A stretch of 41,981 bases of DNA, taken from assembly GCA_018260425.1 (NCBI GenBank), contig JAGLBD010000028.1, forward strand, positions 1-41,981, in the 5' to 3' direction. Both the position numbers and the translations under genes were made by a program. This document shows, piece by piece, positions 8,726 to 16,719 of the stretch. Every line of letters starts with the position of its first letter. Position 1 is the first letter of the stretch. The notes under the pieces are model-generated. The model was not told the origin of the DNA and made no database searches. It saw nothing but the letters and a program-made list of their open reading frames with translations. The DNA comes from Pseudogulbenkiania sp. (lineage in GTDB: Bacteria > Pseudomonadota > Gammaproteobacteria > Burkholderiales > Chromobacteriaceae).

Positions 8726-11101
8726 TCAGTTACGCAGCGGTTTGCCGGTCGTCAGCATGTTGGCAATGCGGTCCTGGGTTTTGGAGTTCTTCAGGAGCGT
8801 CATGAATGCCTTGCGCTCCAGATCCAGGATCCATTGCTCATTGACTTCGGTGCCCGCTTCCACGTCGCCGCCGGTCATGACGTCGGCGATCTGGGAGGCG
8901 ATGAAGAAGTCATGCTTGCTGATGAAGTTGCCTTCCAGCATGTTGACCAGCTGACCCTTGATCGAGGCAGCACCCGAACGGCCGGCCACCGGGAAGGATT
9001 TCACCTTCAACGGCGGGCGGTAGCCCGATTCGGCCATGGCCAGCGCTTGCTGCTTGGCCACGTACAGGAGTTCGTAAGCATTGAAGACCACGATGTCGGA
9101 CTTTTTGAAGAAGCCGATTTCCTGAGCTTCCATGGCACTGGTGGCCACTTTGGCGGTCGCAATGCCCATGAAGTAGTCTTTCAGTGCGGCGAGGACATCG
9201 CCACGGGCTTCCTGAGCCGCGCGCAGTGCAAATTCCTTGCAACCGCCGCCGCCCGGCAGCAGGCCGACGCCCACTTCTACCAGACCGACATAGGACTCCA
9301 GCGCGCCAACGACGCGGTCGCAGTGCATGGCGATTTCGCAGCCACCACCAAATACATAACCTTGCGTTGCCGCAACGGTCGGGATCTGGCTGTAACGCAT
9401 ACGCATGGAGGTTTGCTGGAAGCGACGGATCATGGTCTCGATCGCTTCCCAGTCACCGGTCATGAAGGCCGGCAGCATCGACTGCAGGTCGGCGCCGACC
9501 GAGAACGGCTCTTCGGTTTGCCATACCACCAGACCCTTGAAGCGGTCTTCGGCGATATCCAGAGCGGCATTCAGGCCATCCAGCACGTCCGGGCCAATCG
9601 CATGGGCCTTGGACTTGAAGGACACCACCAGAATTTCATCACCGGTGGTAAAGGCACGTACGCCGTCGTTTTCATAAACGGTTTCGCCCAACAGGCCGGA
9701 CTTCTCGCCCAGTACCTTGGCCGGGGTCAGTTGACGGGCATAGACGTCAAGCGTGGAACGGCCTTCCAGCTTGTTCTGGGCCGGATTGAACGAACCTTCG
9801 GCAAAGTGCACGCCGCCACGATCCGCTTCCAGCACCCAGGCCGGCAGGTCGGCAGACGACAGGCCTTTGCCGGCCTTGATGTCTTCTTCGACCCACTTGG
9901 CCACTTGTTGCCAACCAGCGGCTTGCCAGGTTTCGAACGGACCGGTGGACCAGCCAAAGCCCCAGCGAATGGCGAAATCCACGTCGCGTGCGGAGTTGGC
10001 GATGTCGGCCAGATGGAAACCGATGTAATGGAACACGTCGCGGAAGCAAGCCCAGAGGAATTGCGCCTGCGGGTGTGCGGACTCGCGCAGCGCCTTGAAG
10101 CGTGCACCGATATCCGGGTTCTTCAGAATGTCCTTGACGCTGTCGTCGCCCTTTTCACCGGAGCCGACATACTCGCCCTTGGCCGGGTCGAGGACAAACA
10201 TTTGCTTGCCCTCTTTCTTGTAGATGCCGACCTTGGTCTTGGCACCCAGTGCGCCGGCGGCGATCAGCTTCTGCAGCCATTCCGGCGACTTGTACAGGCC
10301 GTGCCACGGGTCATTGGGCAGGGTGTCCTGCATGGTCTTCACCACATGGGCGAAGGTATCCAGACCGACCACGTCGGCGGTGCGGAAGGTCGCGGACTTC
10401 GGACGACCCAGGCGCGGACCGGTCAGGTCGTCGACCACATCGAAGCGAATGCCGAATTTCTCGGCATTGGCAATGGTCGCCAGCATCGAGAAGACACCGA
10501 TGCGGTTGGCGACGAAGTTCGGGGTGTCCTTGGCACGTACCACGCCCTTGCCCAGGGTGGTGACCAGGAAACGCTCGAGGTTGTCCAGAATGACGGCGTC
10601 GCTGCCCACGCACGGGATGATCTCGACCAGGTGCATGTAGCGCGGCGGGTTGAAGAAGTGAACGCCGCAGAAACGCGGTTTCAGTTCTGCCGGCAGGCTG
10701 TCGGCCAGGGAATTGATCGACAGGCCGGAGGTATTGGTTGCGAAAATGCTGTTTTCGCCAAGATGCGGAGCCACCTTCTTGTACAGGTCGGCTTTCCAGT
10801 CCATGCGCTCGGCGATGGCTTCGATGACCAGATCGCAATCCTTCAGCAGATGCAGATGGTCGTCGTAGTTGGCCGGCTGGATATGGTTGACGGCATCTTT
10901 GGATGCCAGCGGGGACGGCTTTTGCTTCTTCAGCGCTTCGATGGCTTTTTTGGCGATGCCGTTCTTGTCACCTTCCTTGGCAGGCAGGTCGAACAGCACG
11001 GTCGGTACCTTGGCATTGACGAGGTGAGCAGCAATCTGCGCACCCATGACGCCAGCGCCGAGTACGGCTACCTTGCGCACGATGAACTTGGTTTGAGACA
11101 T
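8726..11101 (-). CDS. 3-hydroxyacyl-CoA dehydrogenase/enoyl-CoA hydratase fusion (FadN-type)
   Basis: Bifunctional beta-oxidation enzyme of 791 aa. The dehydrogenase half comes first, with the NAD-binding GAGVMGAQIAAHL near residue 12 and the catalytic His in GVHFFNPPRYMHLVE (about 150). The hydratase half follows, with the oxyanion-hole segment FSVGADLQSM (about 534) and the two catalytic Glu in GYVFGGGCEIAM and YVGLVEVGVGLLPGGGG (about 577-600). This order is the reverse of E. coli FadB/FadJ and matches Bacillus FadN-like proteins, which are common in betaproteobacteria. The start at 11101 has AGGAAACC directly upstream. It lies between fadL and the thiolase in the same orientation and should feed its product to that thiolase. 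Confidence 0.93.
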   Translation of the reverse strand: MSQTKFIVRKVAVLGAGVMGAQIAAHLVNAKVPTVLFDLPAKEGDKNGIAKKAIEALKKQKPSPLASKDAVNHIQPANYDDHLHLLKDCDLVIEAIAERMDWKADLYKKVAPHLGENSIFATNTSGLSINSLADSLPAELKPRFCGVHFFNPPRYMHLVEIIPCVGSDAVILDNLERFLVTTLGKGVVRAKDTPNFVANRIGVFSMLATIANAEKFGIRFDVVDDLTGPRLGRPKSATFRTADVVGLDTFAHVVKTMQDTLPNDPWHGLYKSPEWLQKLIAAGALGAKTKVGIYKKEGKQMFVLDPAKGEYVGSGEKGDDSVKDILKNPDIGARFKALRESAHPQAQFLWACFRDVFHYIGFHLADIANSARDVDFAIRWGFGWSTGPFETWQAAGWQQVAKWVEEDIKAGKGLSSADLPAWVLEADRGGVHFAEGSFNPAQNKLEGRSTLDVYARQLTPAKVLGEKSGLLGETVYENDGVRAFTTGDEILVVSFKSKAHAIGPDVLDGLNAALDIAEDRFKGLVVWQTEEPFSVGADLQSMLPAFMTGDWEAIETMIRRFQQTSMRMRYSQIPTVAATQGYVFGGGCEIAMHCDRVVGALESYVGLVEVGVGLLPGGGGCKEFALRAAQEARGDVLAALKDYFMGIATAKVATSAMEAQEIGFFKKSDIVVFNAYELLYVAKQQALAMAESGYRPPLKVKSFPVAGRSGAASIKGQLVNMLEGNFISKHDFFIASQIADVMTGGDVEAGTEVNEQWILDLERKAFMTLLKNSKTQDRIANMLTTGKPLRN

Positions 11102-11165
11102 GGTTTCCTCGTTTATGGAGAACACAATCATGAGGCAGGCCCCTCGACTCCTGCCTTGCCTTGTC

Positions 11166-11190
11166 GGGAAGGGGGTCGAGCCCCCTTCCC
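11166..11190 (-). terminator. GC-rich hairpin between fadL and the HADH/ECH gene
   Basis: GGGAAGGGGG (11166-11175) pairs perfectly with CCCCCTTCCC (11181-11190) around a 5-base loop. A second, bulged hairpin, TCTAAAC..GTTTAGA (11203-11231), overlaps the fadL stop. Neither has a T run on the minus strand, so partial termination or transcript protection is as likely as full termination. Confidence 0.45.
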
Positions 11191-11225
11191 TTTCACCACG
11201 CCTCTAAACTGCCGTTGACAACGGT

Positions 11226-12719
11226 TTAGAAGCTGTAGTTGTACTGCAGACCGATCATTTGCAGATTGGTCTTATACTTGCCGACAGTCGTTTCACCGTT
11301 GCCGGTGCACGTCAGGCTGCCCGGAGCGCAGCTGTCGGTGTAGTTGACCTTGGCTTCCTTGAAGAACAGGTAGCTGTAGGCAAAGTCAACCGAAGATTGC
11401 TTGTTGATCTTGTAGTTGCCGCCCAGCGACACGATGTAGCGATCGCTGTCCGGCAAGGCCGGGTGACGCAGATTGTCGTTCTGGACCGGCGACTGGTCGT
11501 AGGCCAGACCGCCACGCAACAGCAAGGAATCGCTGTACTTGTAATTCGCACCAACCGAGACCTTGTAGGTGTCTTTCCAGTTCTGAACGATATTCAGGTC
11601 ACCCTCGGACGTGCCCGGGAATTTGATGTCGATGCTCTTCAGGCGCGAGTGGCGCGTCCAGGTCACATCGCCCATCAAGGCAACAGTCGGGTTCAACTGG
11701 TGGAACACGTTGGCAGAGAACGATTCCGGGGTGTTGACATCCACCGAAGCGGCCGAGTTGTCATGACCGCCGGCGGCACCGTTGCGCAACGCAGCCAGCA
11801 AGGTGGGGTCGTCCACGCCCGGGTAGTCCCAGGTCACGTTGCCCTTCAGCTTGTGCTGGATGTTCGAACGGTAAGCCAGGCCGAAGCGGGTGTTTTCATC
11901 GAGGGTGAACATATAGCCCAGGTTGAAACCGAAGCCCCAGTCATCCGCATCCATCTTGGCCTGGCCATCCGGCAGCTTGGCGATACCGGCCTGATACATG
12001 GCCACGGCCTGGGTACGGGCCTGCGCCAGTGTCAGCGACGGATTGGCCTGCATCAACTTCTGGACAATCGCGGTCACTTTCGGTGCGGCCAGCGCCTGAC
12101 CGGCCGGAGTCTGTCCAACGTTCAGCACGCCGGTGGCAACATCGACGCCCTTGGTCAGTTTGGCCTTGATGTACTGCGCAGAGAGGCCGAAACCGAACGA
12201 ATGGTGTTCATCAACCTTCAAGGCCAGCGTCGGGTTGAAGTTGATGGTTTCCAGGCTGATGCTTTGCAGGGCATAGCGGCCGGACCATTTGCTGTCATAG
12301 TCAAGCTTGGCGCCGAACGGGACGAACACACCCATACCGAAGGTCAGCTTGTCATTGAGCTTGTGCGACATGTACAGCGACGGGGCTGCCACGGCGGAAG
12401 GCGCGAACGAACCGCCATTGTTGCCGTTGTTCGGAAGCGGCGCGGCATTGGCGTTGTATTTGTAGCGGGTAGAGCCTTCATCGGTGTACTTGGAGTCCGG
12501 GATCACCAGAGTCACGCCACCGGAAAATTGGGTACCGTCCAGACGGGTCAAGCCGGCCGGGTTATAGAAGATCGTCGAGGCATCAGCGGCTTCGGCACCA
12601 TTGGCAAACGCGGTACCTTGCGACGAAACGCTCTGGGAACCGAAGTGGTAGCCGGAGGCCATTGCGCCGGAAGCGACACCCATCATCATGACGGAAAGGC
12701 TGAGGTGCTTGAGTTTCAT
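11226..12719 (-). CDS. fadL: FadL-family long-chain fatty acid outer membrane transporter
   Basis: Outer-membrane beta-barrel of 497 aa that moves long-chain fatty acids (or other hydrophobic compounds) into the cell. It has a signal peptide (MKLKHLSLSVMMMGVASGAMA). The mature N-terminus SGYHFGSQSVSSQGTAFAN leads into AADASTIFYNPAGLTRL, the FadL hatch signature with the NPA motif. The end, QYNYSF, is the typical outer-membrane terminal Phe. A long insertion (about residues 200-260, Ala/Gln-rich) lies between strands. GAGAGGG lies 5 bases before ATG 12719. The placement among beta-oxidation genes supports a fatty-acid substrate over aromatic hydrocarbons. A promoter and a PsrA-like operator lie upstream. 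Confidence 0.92.
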   Translation of the reverse strand: MKLKHLSLSVMMMGVASGAMASGYHFGSQSVSSQGTAFANGAEAADASTIFYNPAGLTRLDGTQFSGGVTLVIPDSKYTDEGSTRYKYNANAAPLPNNGNNGGSFAPSAVAAPSLYMSHKLNDKLTFGMGVFVPFGAKLDYDSKWSGRYALQSISLETINFNPTLALKVDEHHSFGFGLSAQYIKAKLTKGVDVATGVLNVGQTPAGQALAAPKVTAIVQKLMQANPSLTLAQARTQAVAMYQAGIAKLPDGQAKMDADDWGFGFNLGYMFTLDENTRFGLAYRSNIQHKLKGNVTWDYPGVDDPTLLAALRNGAAGGHDNSAASVDVNTPESFSANVFHQLNPTVALMGDVTWTRHSRLKSIDIKFPGTSEGDLNIVQNWKDTYKVSVGANYKYSDSLLLRGGLAYDQSPVQNDNLRHPALPDSDRYIVSLGGNYKINKQSSVDFAYSYLFFKEAKVNYTDSCAPGSLTCTGNGETTVGKYKTNLQMIGLQYNYSF

Positions 12720-12799
12720 GTTATCCCTCTCTGCGTATCAATGTTATTTGATTTGGCATTCATATGTACTGAACAGCCCCAAAAAGCCGCTCAAGTGGG

Positions 12800-12827
12800 A
12801 TAGTACCAGAGAATTAGAGCTTGTCCA
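12800..12827 (-). promoter_or_regulatory. Putative sigma-70 promoter of fadL
   Basis: On the minus strand, TGGACA (12827-12822) and TACTAT (12805-12800) are separated by 16 bases. This would start transcription near 12793, giving a leader of about 75 bases to the fadL ATG. The operator at 12849-12862 is just upstream of this promoter. Confidence 0.5.
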
Positions 12828-12848
12828 CTAAATCCAGAGTCATTGTTC

Positions 12849-12862
12849 CAAACGTGCGTTTG
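12849..12862. promoter_or_regulatory. PsrA-like operator upstream of fadL
   Basis: CAAACGTGCGTTTG has perfect CAAAC and GTTTG half-sites separated by four bases, matching the published PsrA consensus (G/C)AAAC-N2-4-GTTT(G/C). It lies inside a wider inverted repeat, CATTGTT (12841-12847) and AACAATG (12878-12884). A PsrA-like TetR gene is in the same block, so it is a likely target. Confidence 0.65.
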
Positions 12863-12905
12863 ACGCAACATTGGTGCAACAATGACCGGATTTGGTGAAT
12901 TTCAC

Positions 12906-13283
12906 TCAAGCCTCGCCCAACAACCGTGATTTACCCTGCAGATCCACTGCCACAAAGGTCACAATCACTTCGGTGATAAACACCGTCTCTCCATCCATTC
13001 GTTCTGAACTGACTGAAATCTTCAAGGTGATGGATTTTTGTCCGACACGCAGTTTTTCAACATAGAGATTGACCACGTCCCCGAGCAGGATAGGCAGGGA
13101 AAACTGGAAAGCATTGACTGCCACCAGCGCCACCGGCCCCCGGGAAACCCGCTCGGCCTCGAGACTGCCGGCCAGATCGATCTGGTTCATCAGCCAGCCG
13201 GCCTGCACCCGCCCGTAGGCATCGGTGCTGATCGGCAAGGCCCGAACCCGCAACGCCGGCATCTTGTCCTGAGGTATTTCCAT
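12906..13283 (-). CDS. Hot-dog fold acyl-CoA thioesterase (YciA-like)
   Basis: Small cytoplasmic enzyme of 125 aa expected to hydrolyse acyl-CoA thioesters. The hot-dog helix with the catalytic Asp is visible in GRVQAGWLMNQIDLAGSLEA (about residues 24-43), comparable to GWIMSQMD in YciA. The following strands (FQFSLPILLGDVVNLYVEKL, then SITLKISVSSERM) and the ending FVAVDLQGKSRLL also fit. It lies between fadE and fadL on the same strand. A strong double hairpin separates it from fadE, and fadL has its own promoter, so it may be weakly read through. A plausible job is releasing CoA from dead-end acyl-CoAs during fatty-acid use. Confidence 0.85.
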   Translation of the reverse strand: MEIPQDKMPALRVRALPISTDAYGRVQAGWLMNQIDLAGSLEAERVSRGPVALVAVNAFQFSLPILLGDVVNLYVEKLRVGQKSITLKISVSSERMDGETVFITEVIVTFVAVDLQGKSRLLGEA

Positions 13284-13311
13284 GGCATCAACCTACCTGT
13301 TCTTTGGTGTT

Positions 13312-13386
13312 ACCTTGCCACACCACACCAGCCTGTTGATGTGGTGTGGCAAGGTGCCCGGTGGCGGGGTGCCGTAACACCCCGCC
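13312..13386 (-). terminator. Double hairpin downstream of fadE
   Basis: Two consecutive perfect stems fill the fadE-thioesterase gap. One is 9 bp (13363-13371 with 13378-13386, 6-base loop). The other is 16 bp (13312-13327 with 13340-13355, 12-base loop), built on the CCACACCACA/TGTGGTGTGG repeat. There is no T tract on either strand, so they may act as RNA stabilisers or a Rho-independent-like barrier rather than a textbook terminator. Confidence 0.55.
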
Positions 13387-13395
13387 CTGCCTTCA

Positions 13396-15849
13396 TCAGA
13401 AGATGTGGCGTTCGAGCAGCTTGTCGTCGTGGTGGGTCATGGACATATCGAAATCATCGACCATGATCACGTCACGCTTCAGTTTGCGGGCACGCGTTAC
13501 CGCGTCGAACTCGGCCTGGGTGATCACACCACCGGCCAGCGCTTCCGCCAGTCGTTCGAGCTGGGTCAGTGCCTTGAGTTTGCCGTCGCGGGTCAGCTTG
13601 CGCAGCTTCTGTTCAACCGGCTCGGTCGCCAGCACGGCCTTCAGGGCGTGCGGCAAGACACCGATGGCATCGGTCTCGTCATTCGGCACATACATGCCAC
13701 GGGTCAGACGGTCGCGAGCCTCGCCCGGCTCCATCATCAAACGTGCCACCTTGGTGCCAAGTCGGTCGGACGGTGCCTGCAGGGTCAGACCCCACGGGAA
13801 AATCACCCGGCGCAGCACCCAGGCCAGCGGACGGCTCGGCAGGTTGGCCAGGAAACCGTGCATGGCTTGCTGGACATCGTACAGCGCCGCTTCAACCGCC
13901 CACTGCACCAGTGCCAGATCCTCTGCCTTGGCGCCTTCGCGTTCGAAACGCTTCAGGGAAGCCGTGGCGATGTACAGCCCGGACAGCATGTCACCCAGAC
14001 GGGCCGAGAGCTTCTCGCGGAACTTCAGCGAACCGCCCAGACTGAACATGGCCATATCGGACAACAGCGCGAAGGCACTGGAGAAACGGGTAACCTGCTT
14101 GTAGTAACGCGCGGTCGGGCCGGAACGAGGAGCACCGGTGAAAGCTGCACCGGTCAAGCCAAGCCACAGCGAGCGCGACAGGTTGCTGATCACGAAGTTG
14201 ATGTGACCGGTAATGGCGACATCGAACTCTTTCGCATCATTCTCCATAGCCGCGCGCATTTCACGCAATACATACGGATGGCAGCGAATCGCACCCTGAC
14301 CGTAGATGATCATCGAACGGGTCAGAATGTTGGCGCCTTCCACGGTGATGGCAATCGGGATGGCCTGATAGGCACGCGCCAGATAGTTGCGCGGCCCGAG
14401 CACCACGGCCTTGCCGCCATGCACGTCCATCGCGTCATTCAGCGATTTACGCATACGTTCGGTGTTGTGGTACTTCAGCACGGCGGACAGTACCGACGGC
14501 TTTTCGCCGATATCCAGCGCGGTCAGCGCCAGATCCTGCGACGCTTCCATCTGGTAGGTATGACCACCAATACGGGCCATTGCCTCGTCCACGCCCTCGA
14601 ACTTGCCGATCGGCAAACCGAACTGGTCGCGAATGCGGGCATAGGCACCGGTCACGAAGGTGGCGACTTTGCCGGAGGCTACCGACATGGCCGGCAGCGA
14701 GATGCAGCGACCTACCGACAGACACTCGACCAGCATGCGCCAGCCCTGACCGCAGTACTCGCGGCCACCGATAACCCAGTCGATCGGGATGAATACGTCG
14801 CGACCCCAGGTCGGACCATTCATGAACGCGGCACCGCCCGGGAAGTGGCGACGACCGATGCTGACACCCACGTGCTCGGTCGGAACCAGTGCGCAGGTAA
14901 TACCGATATCTTCCTTGTCGCCCAGCAGGTGTTCCGGGTCATACAGCTTGAAGGCCAGACCCAGGATGGTGGCGACCGGAGCCAGCGTGATCCAGCGTTT
15001 TTCCCAGCTGACACGGATACCCACCACGTTGTCGTGATGTTCGCCGGTACGCGGGTCGGTATACGAACCACGGCATACATAACCGTAATCAGGAATGCTG
15101 CCAGCGTCAGAGCCTGCCGAAGGGCTGGTCAAGGCAAAGCAAGGCACTTCCTTGCCCACGGCCAGACGCGGCAGGTAGTAATCTTTTTGTGCTTCGGTGC
15201 CATAGTGCTGCAGCAGCTCGCCCGGCCCCAAGGAGTTGGGCACCATGACCGATACGGCAGCGGTACCGCCGCGGGTAGCGATCTTGGTCACGACCTTGGC
15301 GTGCGCATAGTTGGAGAACTCCAGACCGCCGTACTGCTTCTTGACGATCATGCCAAGGAAACCTTTTTCCTTGATGAAGTTCCACACCTCTTCCGGCAGG
15401 TCCTTGGTTTCGTGGGTAATTTTCCAGTCGTCGATCATCGAGCACAGTTGCTCGGTCGGGCCATCCAGGAAAGCCTGCTCTTCGGCAGTCAGCTTCGGAT
15501 CCGGGAAGGACAGCAGACGATTGAAGTCCGGTTTGCCGGAAAACAGGTCGCGATCCCACCAGACGGTACCGGCGTTGATGGCTTCCTGCTCGGTCTGGGA
15601 CATGGCCGGAGTGATTTTACGGAAAATACCGAAGACCGGTCCGGTGAAAACCAGACGGCGCAGCGGAGCCAGATTGAGTACCGCGGCGACCACGACGAAA
15701 ACGCTCCAGACCGGAACGGAAACGGCGGAGCCGGCCAGGAAATGAATCCCGGCAAGCCAGGCGGCGATACCGATGGTCCAGACCAGGACCGGCGCACGGA
15801 AGTACGCCAGGGCACCGATCAGAGCGACCAGAATGATGACGGTTAGCAT
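13396..15849 (-). CDS. fadE: Acyl-CoA dehydrogenase FadE
   Basis: Flavoprotein for the first step of beta-oxidation, oxidising acyl-CoA to trans-2-enoyl-CoA and passing electrons to the electron-transfer flavoprotein. At 817 aa it matches E. coli FadE (814). It has two to three N-terminal hydrophobic segments (MLTVIILVALIGALAYFRAP and the next 40 residues) and an acyl-CoA dehydrogenase core (FALTSPSAGSDAGSIPDYG; YARIRDQFGLPIGKFEGVDE; VEGANILTRSMIIYGQGAI). A FadE-type C-terminal domain ends the protein. The start at 15849 (AGGA about 10 bases upstream) leaves 28 bases after the tetR stop, so both are probably read from the tetR promoter, placing fadE under PsrA-like repression. Confidence 0.95.
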   Translation of the reverse strand: MLTVIILVALIGALAYFRAPVLVWTIGIAAWLAGIHFLAGSAVSVPVWSVFVVVAAVLNLAPLRRLVFTGPVFGIFRKITPAMSQTEQEAINAGTVWWDRDLFSGKPDFNRLLSFPDPKLTAEEQAFLDGPTEQLCSMIDDWKITHETKDLPEEVWNFIKEKGFLGMIVKKQYGGLEFSNYAHAKVVTKIATRGGTAAVSVMVPNSLGPGELLQHYGTEAQKDYYLPRLAVGKEVPCFALTSPSAGSDAGSIPDYGYVCRGSYTDPRTGEHHDNVVGIRVSWEKRWITLAPVATILGLAFKLYDPEHLLGDKEDIGITCALVPTEHVGVSIGRRHFPGGAAFMNGPTWGRDVFIPIDWVIGGREYCGQGWRMLVECLSVGRCISLPAMSVASGKVATFVTGAYARIRDQFGLPIGKFEGVDEAMARIGGHTYQMEASQDLALTALDIGEKPSVLSAVLKYHNTERMRKSLNDAMDVHGGKAVVLGPRNYLARAYQAIPIAITVEGANILTRSMIIYGQGAIRCHPYVLREMRAAMENDAKEFDVAITGHINFVISNLSRSLWLGLTGAAFTGAPRSGPTARYYKQVTRFSSAFALLSDMAMFSLGGSLKFREKLSARLGDMLSGLYIATASLKRFEREGAKAEDLALVQWAVEAALYDVQQAMHGFLANLPSRPLAWVLRRVIFPWGLTLQAPSDRLGTKVARLMMEPGEARDRLTRGMYVPNDETDAIGVLPHALKAVLATEPVEQKLRKLTRDGKLKALTQLERLAEALAGGVITQAEFDAVTRARKLKRDVIMVDDFDMSMTHHDDKLLERHIF

Positions 15850-15877
15850 GTGTGTAGAATCCTCGTGTTGACTCTTC

Positions 15878-16519
15878 TCAGCCTTGGGCGGGCGCGACCA
15901 GACCGGCAACCACGAAAGGCAACAAATGCTTGACGATCATGTCCGGGTCGCGGGCCGTGACGACCTGACTGCGGACAAAGATTTTCAAGACATCGTTACC
16001 GGCAAAGGCGTTGAACATGATGCCGAAGGCAAGATGCATGCGCCACGCCAGCTCTTCTTCGCCAAGCCAGGGCAGGACTTCCTTGAATGCCTTGGCGAAG
16101 CGGTGCACGAACACACTGTATTGCTGGGAAATGGTTTCGCGCAGCAGGCGGTGGTTTTCCACCAGCGTGCGCGAAAGCAGACGCACAAACAGTGCGCCAC
16201 CCTTGGAGGGGTCCCGGGAGAGCGCCAGACACGGACGAATGAACGCCATGACCAGATCCTCTACCACGGCTGCCTCCTGCTTCGCTTCCAAGCGGTCGAG
16301 CTCGGCCAGACACGCTGCCACCAGCGGGGCGAGACGTCTCATGAACACCGATTCGAACAGTGCATCCTTCGAGCCGAAGTGGTAATTCACTGCAGCAAGA
16401 TTGACCTCGGCCTGCTGCGTGATCATGCGAAGCGACGTACCTTCAAAACCGTGTTCCACAAACAACCGCTCCGAAACATCCAGAATCCGGGTGGCTGTAT
16501 CAGGTTTACTCGCTTCCAT
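15878..16519 (-). CDS. PsrA-like TetR-family fatty-acid-responsive repressor
   Basis: TetR regulator of 213 aa. The N-terminal helix-turn-helix (TATRILDVSERLFVEHGFEG, then TSLRMITQQAEVNLAAVNYH and FGSKDALFESVFMRRLAPL) is very close, from memory, to Pseudomonas PsrA, whose ligand is a long-chain fatty acid or its CoA ester. The C-terminal ligand domain fits in length. AAAGGAG just before ATG 16519 favours this start; an in-frame ATG at 16567 lacks an RBS. It is the first gene of the fad block, with fadE 28 bases downstream. Two PsrA-type boxes cover its own promoter, so autorepression released by acyl-CoA or fatty acid is the natural model. Its exact ligand is inferred. Confidence 0.87.
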   Translation of the reverse strand: MEASKPDTATRILDVSERLFVEHGFEGTSLRMITQQAEVNLAAVNYHFGSKDALFESVFMRRLAPLVAACLAELDRLEAKQEAAVVEDLVMAFIRPCLALSRDPSKGGALFVRLLSRTLVENHRLLRETISQQYSVFVHRFAKAFKEVLPWLGEEELAWRMHLAFGIMFNAFAGNDVLKIFVRSQVVTARDPDMIVKHLLPFVVAGLVAPAQG

Positions 16520-16575
16520 GGTCTCCTTTGCCTTTTTCAGGTTTGTTGTTGGTTTGACCGTATCCATTGGCTATT

Positions 16576-16602
16576 CGAACAAGCGTTTCAAACTTACGTT
16601 TT
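16576..16602. promoter_or_regulatory. Tandem PsrA-like operators in the tetR/fadE promoter
   Basis: Two adjacent 14-bp near-consensus sites share one base: CGAAC-AAGC-GTTTC (16576-16589) and CAAAC-TTAC-GTTTT (16589-16602). Each differs from (G/C)AAAC-N4-GTTT(G/C) at one position. Site two covers the -10 element at 16591-16596 and site one covers the expected start site, the ideal place for a repressor. Confidence 0.65.
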
Positions 16603-16619
16603 AATTTGATCAGTGTCAA
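16591..16619 (-). promoter_or_regulatory. Promoter of the tetR-fadE operon
   Basis: On the minus strand a perfect -35 TTGACA (16619-16614) is followed after 17 bases by TAAGTT (16596-16591). Transcription would start near 16584, about 65 bases before the tetR ATG at 16519. The -10 lies inside one PsrA-like operator. Confidence 0.65.
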
Positions 16620-16654
16620 GAAAATCCTGATGGAATGCCACGAACACACTCCCG

Positions 16655-16678
16655 CTCCCCGTCCGTGCCGACGGGGAG
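16655..16678 (-). terminator. Hairpin between metZ and tetR
   Basis: CTCCCCGTC (16655-16663) and GACGGGGAG (16670-16678) form a 9-bp perfect stem with a 6-base loop in the 200-bp gap after metZ. No T run follows on the minus strand. It probably limits read-through from metZ into the fad block. Confidence 0.4.
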
Positions 16679-16698
16679 TCTCTTGATAGTAGACCTTG

Positions 16699-16713
16699 CG
16701 TTTGAATCAAACG
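16699..16713. repeat. 15-bp palindrome after metZ
   Basis: CGTTTGAATCAAACG is symmetric about its central base and lies 6 bases past the metZ stop. Its half-sites are GTTTG and CAAAC, the PsrA half-sites in the reverse arrangement, so it may or may not be bound by the neighbouring TetR protein. Confidence 0.4.
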
Positions 16714-16719
16714 ATTGGA

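Noticed and set aside
8657-11218. 853-codon open frame on the plus strand opposite the HADH/ECH gene
   Set aside because: It mirrors a clearly conserved gene, has His/Gln/Gly-rich shadow composition and no family motifs; such frames arise opposite G+C-rich genes.
13405-15846. 813-codon open frame opposite fadE, and similar long frames opposite fadL, ygiQ and the ABC ATPase
   Set aside because: They follow the codon bias of the real genes; translations show no motifs and lack good ribosome-binding sites.
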